Shown piece by piece: positions 56,724 through 64,000 of a stretch of 64,000 bases of DNA. The number at the start of each line of letters is the position of its first letter. Position 1 is the stretch's first letter. Origin of the DNA: Leptospira semungkisensis (lineage in GTDB: Bacteria; Spirochaetota; Leptospiria; Leptospirales; Leptospiraceae); NCBI RefSeq assembly GCF_004770055.1, contig NZ_RQEP01000019.1, positions 372,001 through 436,000 of the forward strand, in the 5' to 3' direction. The position numbers and the translations under genes are program-made. The notes beneath the pieces were generated by a model. That model searched no databases and was not told where the DNA came from. It worked only from the letters and a program-made list of their open reading frames with translations.

Positions 56724-56750
56724 AACTTGTAATTAAAAATATTACAAGTT
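56724..56750. promoter_or_regulatory. Operator-like 27-nt palindrome upstream of the NAD(P)-binding gene
   Basis: AACTTGTAAT (56724-56733) and ATTACAAGTT (56741-56750) are perfect inverted repeats with a 7-nt AT spacer, centred 47 nt before the ATG at 56784. Its placement between an Rrf2 regulator and its neighbour fits an Rrf2 operator. A short CTTTT follows, so a weak terminator role is also possible. Confidence 0.6.
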
Positions 56751-56783
56751 CTTTTGACCAAAGAATGATTCGGGAGAATTAGA

Positions 56784-57419
56784 ATGAAAATCGTAGTATT
56801 CGGAGCAACCGGAATGATCGGACAAAGGATTGTAGCAGAAGCACTTTCCAGAGGTCATGAGGTAGTCGCGGTTTCTCGCAATGTTTCCAAGCTCACCCAA
56901 GAGAATAAGAATTTAACCAAGAAGTCGGGCGATATCTTAGATACAAAGTTTGTGACCGAGCTCGCAAATGGAGCAAATGCAGTGATCAGCGCTCACGGTC
57001 CGGGCAAGGATGAGATCGGTAATGTACCGCAAATCATTTCTTCTTTATTGGAAGGAACTCATGCAGCAGGCGATACTAAGGTCTACTTCGTAGGCGGTGC
57101 GGGAAGTTTGAAAGTAGCTCCGAATCTGGATCTAGTAGATGCTCCAGGATTTCCGGACGAATACAAAGAAGTCGCGCTCGTTCACAGGAATGCGCTCCAT
57201 TTTATGCGCGATTCTAAATTTACCCATTGGACCTACCTGAGTCCTGCGGCTTATATTTACCCGGGAGAAAAAGCAGGCAATTATCGTTTAGGTAATGAAG
57301 ATCTGGTCCAAGATTCCCAAGGAAATAGCAAGATCTCCGTGGATGATTTCGCAGACGCGATGATAAACGAGGTCGAAAATCCGAAGCATTTAGGCAAAAG
57401 ATTCACCCTCGCCTATTAA
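56784..57419 (+). CDS. NAD(P)-binding atypical short-chain reductase (NmrA-like)
   Basis: 211 residues. The N terminus MKIVVFGATGMIGQRIV carries the GxxGxxG dinucleotide motif (GATGMIG), followed by SRGHEVVAVSRN. A middle part VISAHGPGKDEIG and the YFVGGAGSLKVAP segment fit the atypical SDR/NmrA-like group. The classical YxxxK triad is not clear. GGGAG lies before the ATG. It is controlled by the palindrome just upstream, next to an Rrf2 gene, so it may respond to oxidative or electrophile stress. Substrate unknown. Confidence 0.84.
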   Translation: MKIVVFGATGMIGQRIVAEALSRGHEVVAVSRNVSKLTQENKNLTKKSGDILDTKFVTELANGANAVISAHGPGKDEIGNVPQIISSLLEGTHAAGDTKVYFVGGAGSLKVAPNLDLVDAPGFPDEYKEVALVHRNALHFMRDSKFTHWTYLSPAAYIYPGEKAGNYRLGNEDLVQDSQGNSKISVDDFADAMINEVENPKHLGKRFTLAY

Positions 57420-57506
57420 ACAAAAATTCTTGCCTGGAATCGGCAAAGAATAGAATGTCTTTTGGTTGCTTCTTCCTAAGAGAGGAAGCGACCTGGAGAG
57501 TATCGG

Positions 57507-58508
57507 ATGAAGAAAATATTCCAAAGGATCGGTATCGGCCTAGGGTTGATAGCGGTTCTGTATGTTGGTATCTATTACATTACCTTTCCCAAATATGAAT
57601 TCCATTCCAACATAGATCTAAACCAAGATTTCGATTCCTTTTATAAATCGAAATTAGAAGAGACCAAATCCAAAAAAGGAAGGATCGGATCCGAAGAGAA
57701 GTTGATCCGCTTTTCTCCGGCCAAGACAGAATATGCCATCCTTTATATACATGGCTTCGGCGCTTCTCGCGCAGAAGGAGAAGCGACCGTAGACAAGATC
57801 GCCTCCAAATTTAAGGCAAATACGTATTATCTCCGCCTTCCTGGCCATGGAACAAACAATGAGGACCACAGAGACACTCCATTTAGCGAGTATCTACGGG
57901 TTGCCGAAGAGACCTTCCTCATGATGGATAAATTAGGAAATCATACTATTTTAATGGGAACAAGCATGGGAGGATTGATATCGACATATCTAGCTGCCAA
58001 ATATCCGGACAAGACCAAGATACTCGTATTGTATTCCCCATTTTATGATTTTACCGTTCCTCTAGCTCGTATATTCTTTTATCCGGGAGGGACCGAGTTC
58101 GGCGAAACTGTCCAAGGAAAGATCAGAAAATCTCCTCCTAAAAAGCCGGATGACGGGATCGGCGAGCATTATTACGAGTATTGGTACAAAGACCAGTATC
58201 TAGCGGCAGTCCGCCATGTGAGTGAAGCTACGAAATTCGTATTGGGACAGGACCCGCTTCCTAAGATCACAAGTCCTACCTTATTAGTATATTATTATAA
58301 GGACAAGGACCACCAAGACAAGACTGCAAGCGTAGCAGCTATGCTGGATGCGTTTTCCAAGATAGGAGGAGAGCACCCGAATCCTCTCAATACCAAGGTA
58401 GCGATAGAGGAAGGAAGCCACGTTCTCACCTCGACACATGTTCATTCCGATAAGGAGAAAGTGGAATCTGCAGTTCTGGATTTCTTGAAGAAAGCAGGAG
58501 TGCGCTAA
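57507..58508 (+). CDS. Membrane-anchored alpha/beta hydrolase
   Basis: 333 residues with an N-terminal membrane helix (about 8-26) and an extracytoplasmic alpha/beta-hydrolase: oxyanion HGFGASR, nucleophile S153 in GTSMGG, and His near EGSHVLTSTH. The large loop about 185-230 holds a YYEYWYKDQYLA segment. It belongs to the carboxylesterase/thermostable-monoglyceride lipase group by the HGFGASRAEG motif. GGAG precedes the ATG. It follows the reductase by 87 nt on the same strand and may share its transcript. Confidence 0.8.
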   Translation: MKKIFQRIGIGLGLIAVLYVGIYYITFPKYEFHSNIDLNQDFDSFYKSKLEETKSKKGRIGSEEKLIRFSPAKTEYAILYIHGFGASRAEGEATVDKIASKFKANTYYLRLPGHGTNNEDHRDTPFSEYLRVAEETFLMMDKLGNHTILMGTSMGGLISTYLAAKYPDKTKILVLYSPFYDFTVPLARIFFYPGGTEFGETVQGKIRKSPPKKPDDGIGEHYYEYWYKDQYLAAVRHVSEATKFVLGQDPLPKITSPTLLVYYYKDKDHQDKTASVAAMLDAFSKIGGEHPNPLNTKVAIEEGSHVLTSTHVHSDKEKVESAVLDFLKKAGVR

Positions 58509-58543
58509 AAGCTCAGTTCACTAAGACCATCCAAAGAATTTTT

Positions 58544-58565
58544 CCTCCGGCAAACATGCCGGGGG
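58544..58565. terminator. Hairpin between convergent hydrolase and LysR genes
   Basis: CCTCCGGCA (58544-58552) and TGCCGGGGG (58557-58565) pair over nine positions with one G-U, around an AACA loop. It lies 36 nt past the hydrolase stop. T-richness downstream on the plus strand is only moderate. Confidence 0.5.
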
Positions 58566-58630
58566 ATTGAATTTCTCTTTGAATGAAATGTTTGAAAGAG
58601 AAAGAAAGTTTCAAACTTAGGAACAAATGA

Positions 58631-59506
58631 TCACGTTCCTTTCTTTCCATAGGAATAAATCTCTTCTGCCAAAAGAGAGACTCCTGCTCGAATCTTCTTC
58701 TTATAGCATAAGTAAAATTTTCTTTCGGTGATCCAATCTTCTATCTGGATCTTTCTGAGTTTAGAAGTTATCGAATATTCGGATAAGAAACCGATCCCAA
58801 GTCCAGCCTCAATAGATCGTATCACCGACTCCACGCTTCTTAGCTCCATTCCTATTTTAGGACGAATGTCTTTGGCGAAGGATTTGATTCTCTTCTCTAC
58901 TGCTTTCCGTAATGCAGAAGCCGGATGAAATAGTACGAAGGATTCTTCTAGTAAGTCTTGGGACCTGATCTTCTTCTTTAAAAAAATTGGATGGTTCTTG
59001 GCAGCAACAGGAAAGATCTTATCCGAGAGAAATTCGAGAGAAGTCAAACCTGGTTCGGAGATCGGTCCAGTCAATATTCCAAGGTCCACTTCTCCTTTTA
59101 GTAAAGCGTCCTTGGTTTCTTGGGCATCTCCTTCTCTTACGGATAAGGAAAGTTTCGGTCTTCTTTGTAGGATCTCCTTCAAGATAGGAGGAAGGATCCA
59201 GGCAGATACTGTTCCGCCTGCGGAAATGGAATAATGACCCTTTAATTCCTTATCGTTGGAAAGATCTTCCTGCATTCTATCCCAAAGTTCCTTCATCTGC
59301 TTGGAATATTGGTAGAAGATCTCTCCTTCGTGAGTTAGACGAACTTCCTTTCCACCTCTTTCTAAAACGCTCGCTCCTAGTTCTTTTTCTAAAAGAGAGA
59401 TCTGCCTAGACAAGGCAGGCTGTGTGAGTCCCAAACGAGAAGCTGCCCTTTGAAAAGTGCCTGCTTCGGAGATTTCCAGAAAATAGCGGATCTGTCTGAA
59501 TTCCAT
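58631..59506 (-). CDS. LysR-family transcriptional regulator
   Basis: 291 residues. An N-terminal helix-turn-helix (FQRAASRLGLTQPALSRQIS at about 18-37) is followed by LEKELGASVLERGGKEVRLT, then the periplasmic-binding-like effector domain (about 90-291). The ligand loop cannot be assigned. It is divergent from leuC across 98 nt that hold a perfect LysR-type box, so it likely controls leuCD and itself. Identity as a leucine-pathway regulator is inference. Confidence 0.9.
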   Translation of the reverse strand: MEFRQIRYFLEISEAGTFQRAASRLGLTQPALSRQISLLEKELGASVLERGGKEVRLTHEGEIFYQYSKQMKELWDRMQEDLSNDKELKGHYSISAGGTVSAWILPPILKEILQRRPKLSLSVREGDAQETKDALLKGEVDLGILTGPISEPGLTSLEFLSDKIFPVAAKNHPIFLKKKIRSQDLLEESFVLFHPASALRKAVEKRIKSFAKDIRPKIGMELRSVESVIRSIEAGLGIGFLSEYSITSKLRKIQIEDWITERKFYLCYKKKIRAGVSLLAEEIYSYGKKGT

Positions 59507-59518
59507 GGTAATTACACT

Positions 59519-59535
59519 TATAACTTTTAGTTATA
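59519..59535. promoter_or_regulatory. LysR-type operator between lysR and leuC
   Basis: TATAACT (59519-59525) and AGTTATA (59529-59535) are perfect inverted repeats with a TTT spacer; the core ATAA-N7-TTAT matches the 15-bp T-N11-A LysR box. It sits 13 nt from the lysR start and 70 nt from the leuC start, as expected for an autoregulated divergent promoter. Confidence 0.65.
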
Positions 59536-59604
59536 TATTTTATAAATCCAATTTATTTGCATTATATTAAAATCTTTGTTAGCCTCTTTGATAAGAGGTT
59601 CGAT

Positions 59605-61008
59605 ATGGGTAAGACTCTATACGATAAGATTTGGGAGAGCCGGAGGGTTTCCGGTAATTCGGAGAAGGAAGACCTTCTCTACGTGGATCGGCATATTCTG
59701 CACGAAGTAACTTCTGCCCAGGCATTTGCTGGCTTACGGGACAAAGGAAGAAAGATCAGAAGACCGGATCTTACCTTCGGAGTGGTGGATCATAATATTT
59801 CCACTCGGAACAGAAAGGACAAAGGAGCTGCAGGTCCTGTCTCCAAGTTACAGATAGAAACAATGGAAAAGAACTGCGAGGACTTCGGGTTGCGATTGTT
59901 CGGGCCTGAAAATCCTGACCAAGGTATCGTGCATGTTTTAGGGCCTGAGCTAGGCTTTCCAGTACCTGGAGGAGTTTTGGTCTGCGGAGATTCTCATACG
60001 GCAACGCAAGGAGCCTTCGGTACTCTGGCTTTCGGAATAGGAACGAGTGAAGTAGAGCATGTACTCGCTACTCAAACATTAAAACAATCTAAAGTAAGGT
60101 CCATGTTAGTTCGTTTTATAGGGAAACCCGCATACGGAATCACTCCCAAGGACGTTGTATTGGCATTGATTGCTAAGATCGGAACTTCCGGTGGGCAAGG
60201 ATACGTGTTGGAATACTCCGGGCCTTGGATCGAATCCCTTTCTATGGAAGGAAGGATGACCCTTTGCAATATGAGTATAGAAGCGGGAGCAAGAGCAGGC
60301 TTAGTAGCTCCGGACAGGATCACATTCGAGTATTTAAAAGGAAGAAAGTTAGCTCCCAAAGGAGAAGATTTCGAAAGAGCAATCGAATATTGGAAGACAT
60401 TCTTCTCAGATCCGGACGCTGCATTCGACAAGGAAATCACATTCGATATTTCTAAAATAGAACCTCAAGTCACTTGGGGGACCAATCCGTCCCAAAGCCT
60501 ACCGATCGGTTCTTTCATACCCGATCCGGATCATTTCGAAGACAGTGTAAAAAGAGAAACAGGATGGAAGGCATTGGAATACATGGACCTTCGCCCCGGA
60601 ACACCGATCTCGGACATCTCCGTGGACAAAGTATTCATAGGATCTTGCACAAACTCTAGAATTGAAGACTTAAGAGCCGCAGCAGAGATTGCAAAAGGTA
60701 GAAAGGTGCATCCGAAGGTGACGGCACTTGTCGTCCCTGGATCCGGAGCAGTCAAACGTCAGGCGGAATCGGAAGGATTAGATCGCATCTTTAGAGAAGC
60801 CGGTTTTGAATGGAGAGAGCCAGGCTGTTCACTTTGCTTAGGAATGAATGATGATGTGTTACTCCCGGGAGAAAGATGCGCCTCTACTTCCAATCGAAAC
60901 TTTGAAGGAAGACAAGGCCGAGGAGGAAGAACACATTTGGTCAGCCCTACCATGGCTGCAGCTGCAGCAATCTCCGGAAAATTTACCGATGTGAGGAAAC
61001 TAGCATGA
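59605..61008 (+). CDS. leuC: 3-isopropylmalate dehydratase large subunit
   Basis: 467 residues from the ATG at 59605, supported by AAGAGG 6 nt upstream; a longer frame from 59557 adds 16 residues without support. It converts 2-isopropylmalate to 3-isopropylmalate in leucine synthesis with LeuD. Motifs: [20 protein letters not shown], the [4Fe-4S] ligand Cys in [12 protein letters not shown] and the CSLCLGM pair, and [18 protein letters not shown]. Length is normal for LeuC. Its stop overlaps leuD by 4 nt (ATGA), so the subunits are co-translated. No leuA or leuB lies in the window. Confidence 0.96.
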   Translation: MGKTLYDKIWESRRVSGNSEKEDLLYVDRHILHEVTSAQAFAGLRDKGRKIRRPDLTFGVVDHNISTRNRKDKGAAGPVSKLQIETMEKNCEDFGLRLFGPENPDQGIVHVLGPELGFPVPGGVLVCGDSHTATQGAFGTLAFGIGTSEVEHVLATQTLKQSKVRSMLVRFIGKPAYGITPKDVVLALIAKIGTSGGQGYVLEYSGPWIESLSMEGRMTLCNMSIEAGARAGLVAPDRITFEYLKGRKLAPKGEDFERAIEYWKTFFSDPDAAFDKEITFDISKIEPQVTWGTNPSQSLPIGSFIPDPDHFEDSVKRETGWKALEYMDLRPGTPISDISVDKVFIGSCTNSRIEDLRAAAEIAKGRKVHPKVTALVVPGSGAVKRQAESEGLDRIFREAGFEWREPGCSLCLGMNDDVLLPGERCASTSNRNFEGRQGRGGRTHLVSPTMAAAAAISGKFTDVRKLA

Positions 61009-61637
61009 GCTCTAACTCTTGGACAATATATACCGGGGTTGCCGCGGCAATCCAAAGGGCTGATATAGATACGGATCAGATCCTTCCCAAACAATTCATG
61101 AAGAAGATCGAAAGAAAAGGTTTCGGAAAACATCTCTTTCATGATTGGAGATACAAGGATTTAGAGGGGAATATTCCAAATCCTGAATTCGTTTTGAATC
61201 TAGAGCCTTTTAAAAATGTGAGTATCTTGGCCGTGGGAGAAAATTTCGGATGTGGATCGAGTAGAGAACATGCTCCTTGGGCATTGTCCGATTTCGGAAT
61301 TAGAGCCATTCTTTCCGTTTCTTTTGCGGATATATTCTCTATAAATGCTGCTAAGAACGGGATCGCACTCGTACGATTGAAAGAAGAAGAAATAAAAAGA
61401 ATCCAAGATAAGATTCTAAAATCACCAGGCACAACCCTTACGGTAGATTTGGAAACTCTACAAGTGAAAGCGGATCAGGAGATCTTTTCCTTCTATTTGG
61501 ACCAAGGCTCTTTAGATCGCATCCGAAACGGTTGGGATGATATCGATCTAACCTTGAAAGAGGAGGATGAGATCAAAAGATTCGAATCCAAACTTTTTAC
61601 CGAACACGAATATCTTTCAGTCCTCTGGGAGGCCTGA
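61005..61637 (+). CDS. leuD: 3-isopropylmalate dehydratase small subunit
   Basis: 210 residues, the normal length. Motifs [40 protein letters not shown] and the C-terminal [11 protein letters not shown] fit LeuD. It pairs with LeuC to form isopropylmalate isomerase. The start overlaps the leuC stop by 4 nt. No terminator with a clear U-run follows. Confidence 0.96.
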   Translation: MSSNSWTIYTGVAAAIQRADIDTDQILPKQFMKKIERKGFGKHLFHDWRYKDLEGNIPNPEFVLNLEPFKNVSILAVGENFGCGSSREHAPWALSDFGIRAILSVSFADIFSINAAKNGIALVRLKEEEIKRIQDKILKSPGTTLTVDLETLQVKADQEIFSFYLDQGSLDRIRNGWDDIDLTLKEEDEIKRFESKLFTEHEYLSVLWEA

Positions 61638-61760
61638 ATTTTTTCGGCTGTGAATTCTCATGTTTACAATCAGGTAAAAATTCGTTAATTCGCTGGAAAA
61701 GAAATCGGGGGATATTAAGATGTTCGTCTAATTCCCCCGACCGGGAAAAGGAACGCAAGA

Positions 61761-62684
61761 GTGAGCCTAACCGAATCCATACAAGATAAAATCACAACTT
61801 CTCCTGTAAAAATCCCCGACTCCGCCTTGAAAACAGGCATCTTCGATCTGACCAAAGAAGAATTAGGTTCTCCAATCGAATTGAGAGAAGGAGTGACCTT
61901 GCGTTATCTGACTCCTCCGCATCGCAAACGTTGGCTTATGGACAAGCTACTTTTGGGAAGCGATCTCACATTCTTGTACGGATACTTTCGCCAGATCATA
62001 AGAGGAAGAAAGGATGCGTTGGCAGGAACCTTCTTCGATCCTAGATGGATAGAATTATCCGGAGGGATCTTGGATCTCATGGAAGGCTGCGGAGGAAAAT
62101 TCCAAATAGAAGGAATAGAGAACGTAGTCTCTCCCAAGGGTCCTGTTGTCTTTGCCGGAAATCATATGAGCGTCTTAGAGACATTCGTATTCCCTTATTT
62201 CTTAGTACCTCATAGAAGAGTGACCTACGTAGTTAAGGAAAGTTTAATTAAAGGAAACTTCTTCGGCCCTATTATGAGGACCAGAGATCCGATCGCAGTA
62301 GGAAGAGAAAATCCGAGAGAAGATCTAGTCAAAGTATTGGAAGAAGGAGTAAATCTTCTTAAGAAGGGAGTCTCAATCGTTGTGTTTCCTCAAAGCACTA
62401 GAACGATCAGTTTCAATCCTGCGGAATTCAATTCTATTGCAGTAAAATTAGCAGCCAGAGCAGGAGTGCAAGTGGTTCCTTTTGCGATCAAAACAGACTT
62501 CTGGCAAAACGGAAAAATTCTAAAAGATTTGGGGACTCTTTCCAGAAAGAATCTCATCCACATGAAATTCGGAAAGATAATCGACCCGAAAGAAGATGCA
62601 AGAAAGGCACAGGAGAAGTTATTGAATTTCGTATTAGAGAATTTGAAAGAATGGAAAGTTCCGATCCTAGATCAGAATCCTTGA
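61761..62684 (+). CDS. PlsC-like acyltransferase with diverged motifs
   Basis: 307 residues from a GTG with AAAGGAA upstream. The acyltransferase domain is about 100-270. The usual NHxxxxD box reads NHMSVLE (Glu replacing Asp) and the FPEGTR box reads FPQSTRT. The Asn-His, the Arg and the hydrophobic flanks are kept. It is probably a membrane-associated lysophospholipid or glycerol-phosphate acyltransferase with altered chemistry or substrate; it could be weakly active. It is 123 nt after leuD with no shared function apparent. Confidence 0.78.
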   Translation: MSLTESIQDKITTSPVKIPDSALKTGIFDLTKEELGSPIELREGVTLRYLTPPHRKRWLMDKLLLGSDLTFLYGYFRQIIRGRKDALAGTFFDPRWIELSGGILDLMEGCGGKFQIEGIENVVSPKGPVVFAGNHMSVLETFVFPYFLVPHRRVTYVVKESLIKGNFFGPIMRTRDPIAVGRENPREDLVKVLEEGVNLLKKGVSIVVFPQSTRTISFNPAEFNSIAVKLAARAGVQVVPFAIKTDFWQNGKILKDLGTLSRKNLIHMKFGKIIDPKEDARKAQEKLLNFVLENLKEWKVPILDQNP

Positions 62685-62711
62685 TTGGAGCTGAGCAGTT
62701 CTAAAAGAAAA

Positions 62712-62735
62712 GCCGACGAAACGAATTTCGTCGGC
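62712..62735 (-). terminator. Intrinsic terminator of the small Gly-rich lipoprotein gene
   Basis: GCCGACGAAA (62712-62721) and TTTCGTCGGC (62726-62735) form a 10-bp perfect stem with a 4-nt loop. On the minus strand it is followed by TTTTCTTTTAG. It lies 28 nt past the stop at 62764. Confidence 0.85.
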
Positions 62736-62763
62736 AAATGATCAAAAGGAAATTTAAGAAAAT

Positions 62764-63039
62764 TTAATATCCTCCGCCTCCGCCACCACCGTAGGCTCCC
62801 CCACCTCCGCAATATGCGACGGCGAGATAATATTCCTGAGCACAAGCAGTCATCGCTGAGCTCGGATTCGCCTGGGCGCAACTTGCATACAGCAAAGAGG
62901 CCCCAGTGCATTCACTCTTTTTACTTTTATCGTTCTTGTTATTTCCCGTCCCGTAAAGATTATTGTATTCATTACAGTTGTAAGACCACAAGGAAGACAA
63001 AACGACAAGGATAACGAGAATTACTTTCCTAGTTTGCAT
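62764..63039 (-). CDS. Small Cys- and Gly-rich lipoprotein
   Basis: 91 residues from the ATG at 63039, with GGAG upstream. Signal ends in SYNC (lipid at C21 or so). The mature part has paired Cys (SECTGASLLYASCAQ; TACAQEYYLAVAYC) and ends in a Gly-Tyr run. A longer frame adds 11 residues before the signal and lacks a ribosome site. It has its own strong terminator. Function unknown; the Cys pairs suggest two disulfides. Confidence 0.7.
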   Translation of the reverse strand: MQTRKVILVILVVLSSLWSYNCNEYNNLYGTGNNKNDKSKKSECTGASLLYASCAQANPSSAMTACAQEYYLAVAYCGGGGAYGGGGGGGY

Positions 63040-63209
63040 ATTAGCCACTCCGAACGTCCGTAAAAGACTCAACTATAGATCTAGCATTTTCCTTTCGATA
63101 AGCAATGGTTTTAAATTAAGGGCACATACATGAGGAATAAACAATACAAATCAAGAAACCGGATGGAACCTTGCTTAGGTCATAATTTATAGATAAGAAG
63201 GTTCCGATC

Positions 63210-63500
63210 ATGAACGGTCTGTTTAAAAAGATTTTCTATGCGGCGCTACTCTTTGGGCTGATCTTATTAGCCAACCTAAACTGTGCGACTATGGACTCCG
63301 GATATAGAGGATACAATCGATCCGGATGTTACGGTTATAACTGCGGATACGGTTATGGAAATTATTACAATAACCGTTACAGACAATACGGAGGCTATCC
63401 TGGCTATCAATCCTCCGGGGGTTTTAGAAATCACAACCCGCTCTTTGTTCCTGCGGGTAGATTTCATAACGTAGGAAGACCTTCCCACTGGAGATTATAA
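63210..63500 (+). CDS. Small Tyr/Gly-rich lipoprotein
   Basis: 96 residues with a signal ending in LANLNC (lipid at about C26), then a Tyr/Gly/Asn-rich tail (GYNCGYGYGNYYNNRYRQY) of low complexity. Two Cys remain (SGCYGYNC). No family recognised. The neighbouring small lipoprotein at 62764-63039 also ends in a Gly/Tyr run, and the two are divergent. A surface or matrix role is guessed from composition only. Confidence 0.6.
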   Translation: MNGLFKKIFYAALLFGLILLANLNCATMDSGYRGYNRSGCYGYNCGYGYGNYYNNRYRQYGGYPGYQSSGGFRNHNPLFVPAGRFHNVGRPSHWRL

Positions 63501-63517
63501 AAATAGAATATACATTA

Positions 63518-63554
63518 GATCTGAAGAAGTCGTGATCTCACCCTTCTTCAGATC
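63518..63554. terminator. Bidirectional hairpin between convergent genes
   Basis: GATCTGAAGAAG (63518-63529) and CTTCTTCAGATC (63543-63554) form a 12-bp perfect stem with a 13-nt loop. It lies 18 nt after the Tyr/Gly-rich gene and at the very end of the enoyl-CoA hydratase gene, so it can serve both. The T-run on the minus side is short. Confidence 0.6.
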
Positions 63555-64000
63555 ATCTAAACCAAAAACGGTCTCCGTCCAAGAAGCGTTTTACTCCTTC
63601 CTTAGTACTTTGACTCTCCATTACTGGATACGTGTTCTTAGCTTCCAAGACCAAAGCCTCCGATACCGGAAGATCCCATCCGTCTATCACAGAAGAAAGA
63701 TCCGCAAACATCGCATCCTTTGGCTGTCTGCAAAGTTGGGTCGCATACGAAAACGCTCTCTCCAATCCCTTTCCCTTTTTAGTCATTTCCCACACGAGTC
63801 CGAGCTGATACGCTCTTTCGGCTCTGATCCTTTGTCCGGTTAAGATAAGAGGCAAGGCTCCGCCCCAACCCAATAAGCGAGGAAGATACACTGTTCCTCC
63901 ATCCACTAGAGGCACTCCCCATCTTCTGCAAGCCACGGAGAAAATAGCCTGAGGTTCCGCGATGCGAATATGTCCATGACAGAATAATTCAAGTCCTCCC
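63553..64000 (-). CDS. Enoyl-CoA hydratase/crotonase family protein, 3' part
   Basis: The gene enters from beyond the window; 148 residues of the C-terminal part are visible, in frame up to position 63999. The start here reads GGLELFCHGHIRIAEP, the crotonase oxyanion/Glu loop region, followed by CRRWGVPLVDGGTVYLPRLLG, a signature of the family where the catalytic Glu position is Asp in VDGG. The C terminus EGVKRFLDGDRF is typical. It should hydrate or isomerise enoyl-CoA in fatty-acid metabolism. The N-terminal half is outside the window. Confidence 0.88.
   Translation of the reverse strand, partial: GGLELFCHGHIRIAEPQAIFSVACRRWGVPLVDGGTVYLPRLLGWGGALPLILTGQRIRAERAYQLGLVWEMTKKGKGLERAFSYATQLCRQPKDAMFADLSSVIDGWDLPVSEALVLEAKNTYPVMESQSTKEGVKRFLDGDRFWFR

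Noticed and set aside
57420..57506. CTTCCT/AGGAAG small stem before the anchored hydrolase
   Set aside because: Short stem overlapping a purine-rich leader; likely chance.
1..64000. tRNA, rRNA, CRISPR array, phage genes, insertion sequence or biosynthetic cluster
   Set aside because: No cloverleaf, repeat-spacer pattern, transposase, integrase or modular synthase motif was seen on either strand.

Overview
The window looks like chromosomal DNA from a Leptospira species. The evidence is gene content and style, not a database match: spirochaete lipoprotein signal peptides with loose lipoboxes (for example LFGC, AFGC, MTNC), many PAS/HisKA_2 sensor kinases with the EIHHRVKNNLQ motif, a TPAT-type (TatT) tripartite transporter known from spirochaetes, a PgsB/PgsC/PgsW poly-gamma-glutamate locus, and moderate GC judged by eye (not counted). 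No tRNA, rRNA, CRISPR array, phage gene or insertion sequence was seen. Coding density is high, with many 1-17 nt overlaps marking operons.

Layout. 1-4.9 kb: a Cys-rich copper-storage-like protein, a minus-strand three-gene phosphorelay (PAS kinase, lone receiver, receiver-PAS-kinase) and a cyclophilin. 5.1-11.1 kb: an overlapping plus-strand operon of a membrane class III nucleotidyl cyclase, a FecR-domain protein with five fibronectin-like repeats, and a secreted protein that begins with a sixth copy of that repeat. 11.4-13.9 kb: a beta-helix-like lipoprotein. 13.9-21.3 kb: a minus-strand run with two PAS/HisKA_2 kinases, a cyclic-nucleotide-binding protein, a hydrolase lipoprotein and an ABC-F ATPase. 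21.4-24 kb: DUF445 membrane protein, a small unknown protein and a hydrolase. 24-30 kb: an NtrB-like kinase and an RsbU/SpoIIE-type phosphatase sitting directly upstream of pgsB-pgsC-pgsW. 30-34 kb: an RRM protein/FKBP pair, a PiT-family phosphate transporter with a PhoU-like tail, and a DUF1272 protein. 34-40 kb: a TatT/TatP/DctM-type TPAT transporter and a membrane-bound SARP-like regulator. 40-47.6 kb: two giant lipoproteins in one operon, closed by a strong terminator. 48-53.7 kb: membrane AraC regulator plus fatty-acid desaturase, then an EamA-TIM barrel-MORN operon. 53.7-58.5 kb: small protein and two lipoproteins, then an Rrf2 regulator facing a 27-nt palindrome in front of an NAD(P)-binding protein, and a hydrolase. 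58.6-64 kb: a LysR regulator divergent from leuCD across a perfect LysR-type box, an acyltransferase with unusual motifs, two small low-complexity lipoproteins, and the cut-off end of an enoyl-CoA hydratase gene.

The dominant theme is signalling and envelope biology: five histidine kinases, one phosphatase, a cyclase and a cyclic-nucleotide receptor, two regulators with membrane sensor domains (AraC and SARP), and at least ten predicted lipoproteins. The parts most worth testing are the kinase/phosphatase-pgs linkage, the TPAT transporter with its intercistronic hairpin, the membrane SARP, the giant lipoprotein pair, and the two operator-like palindromes at 56.7 and 59.5 kb. Functions are inferred from motifs read by eye; no searches were run.
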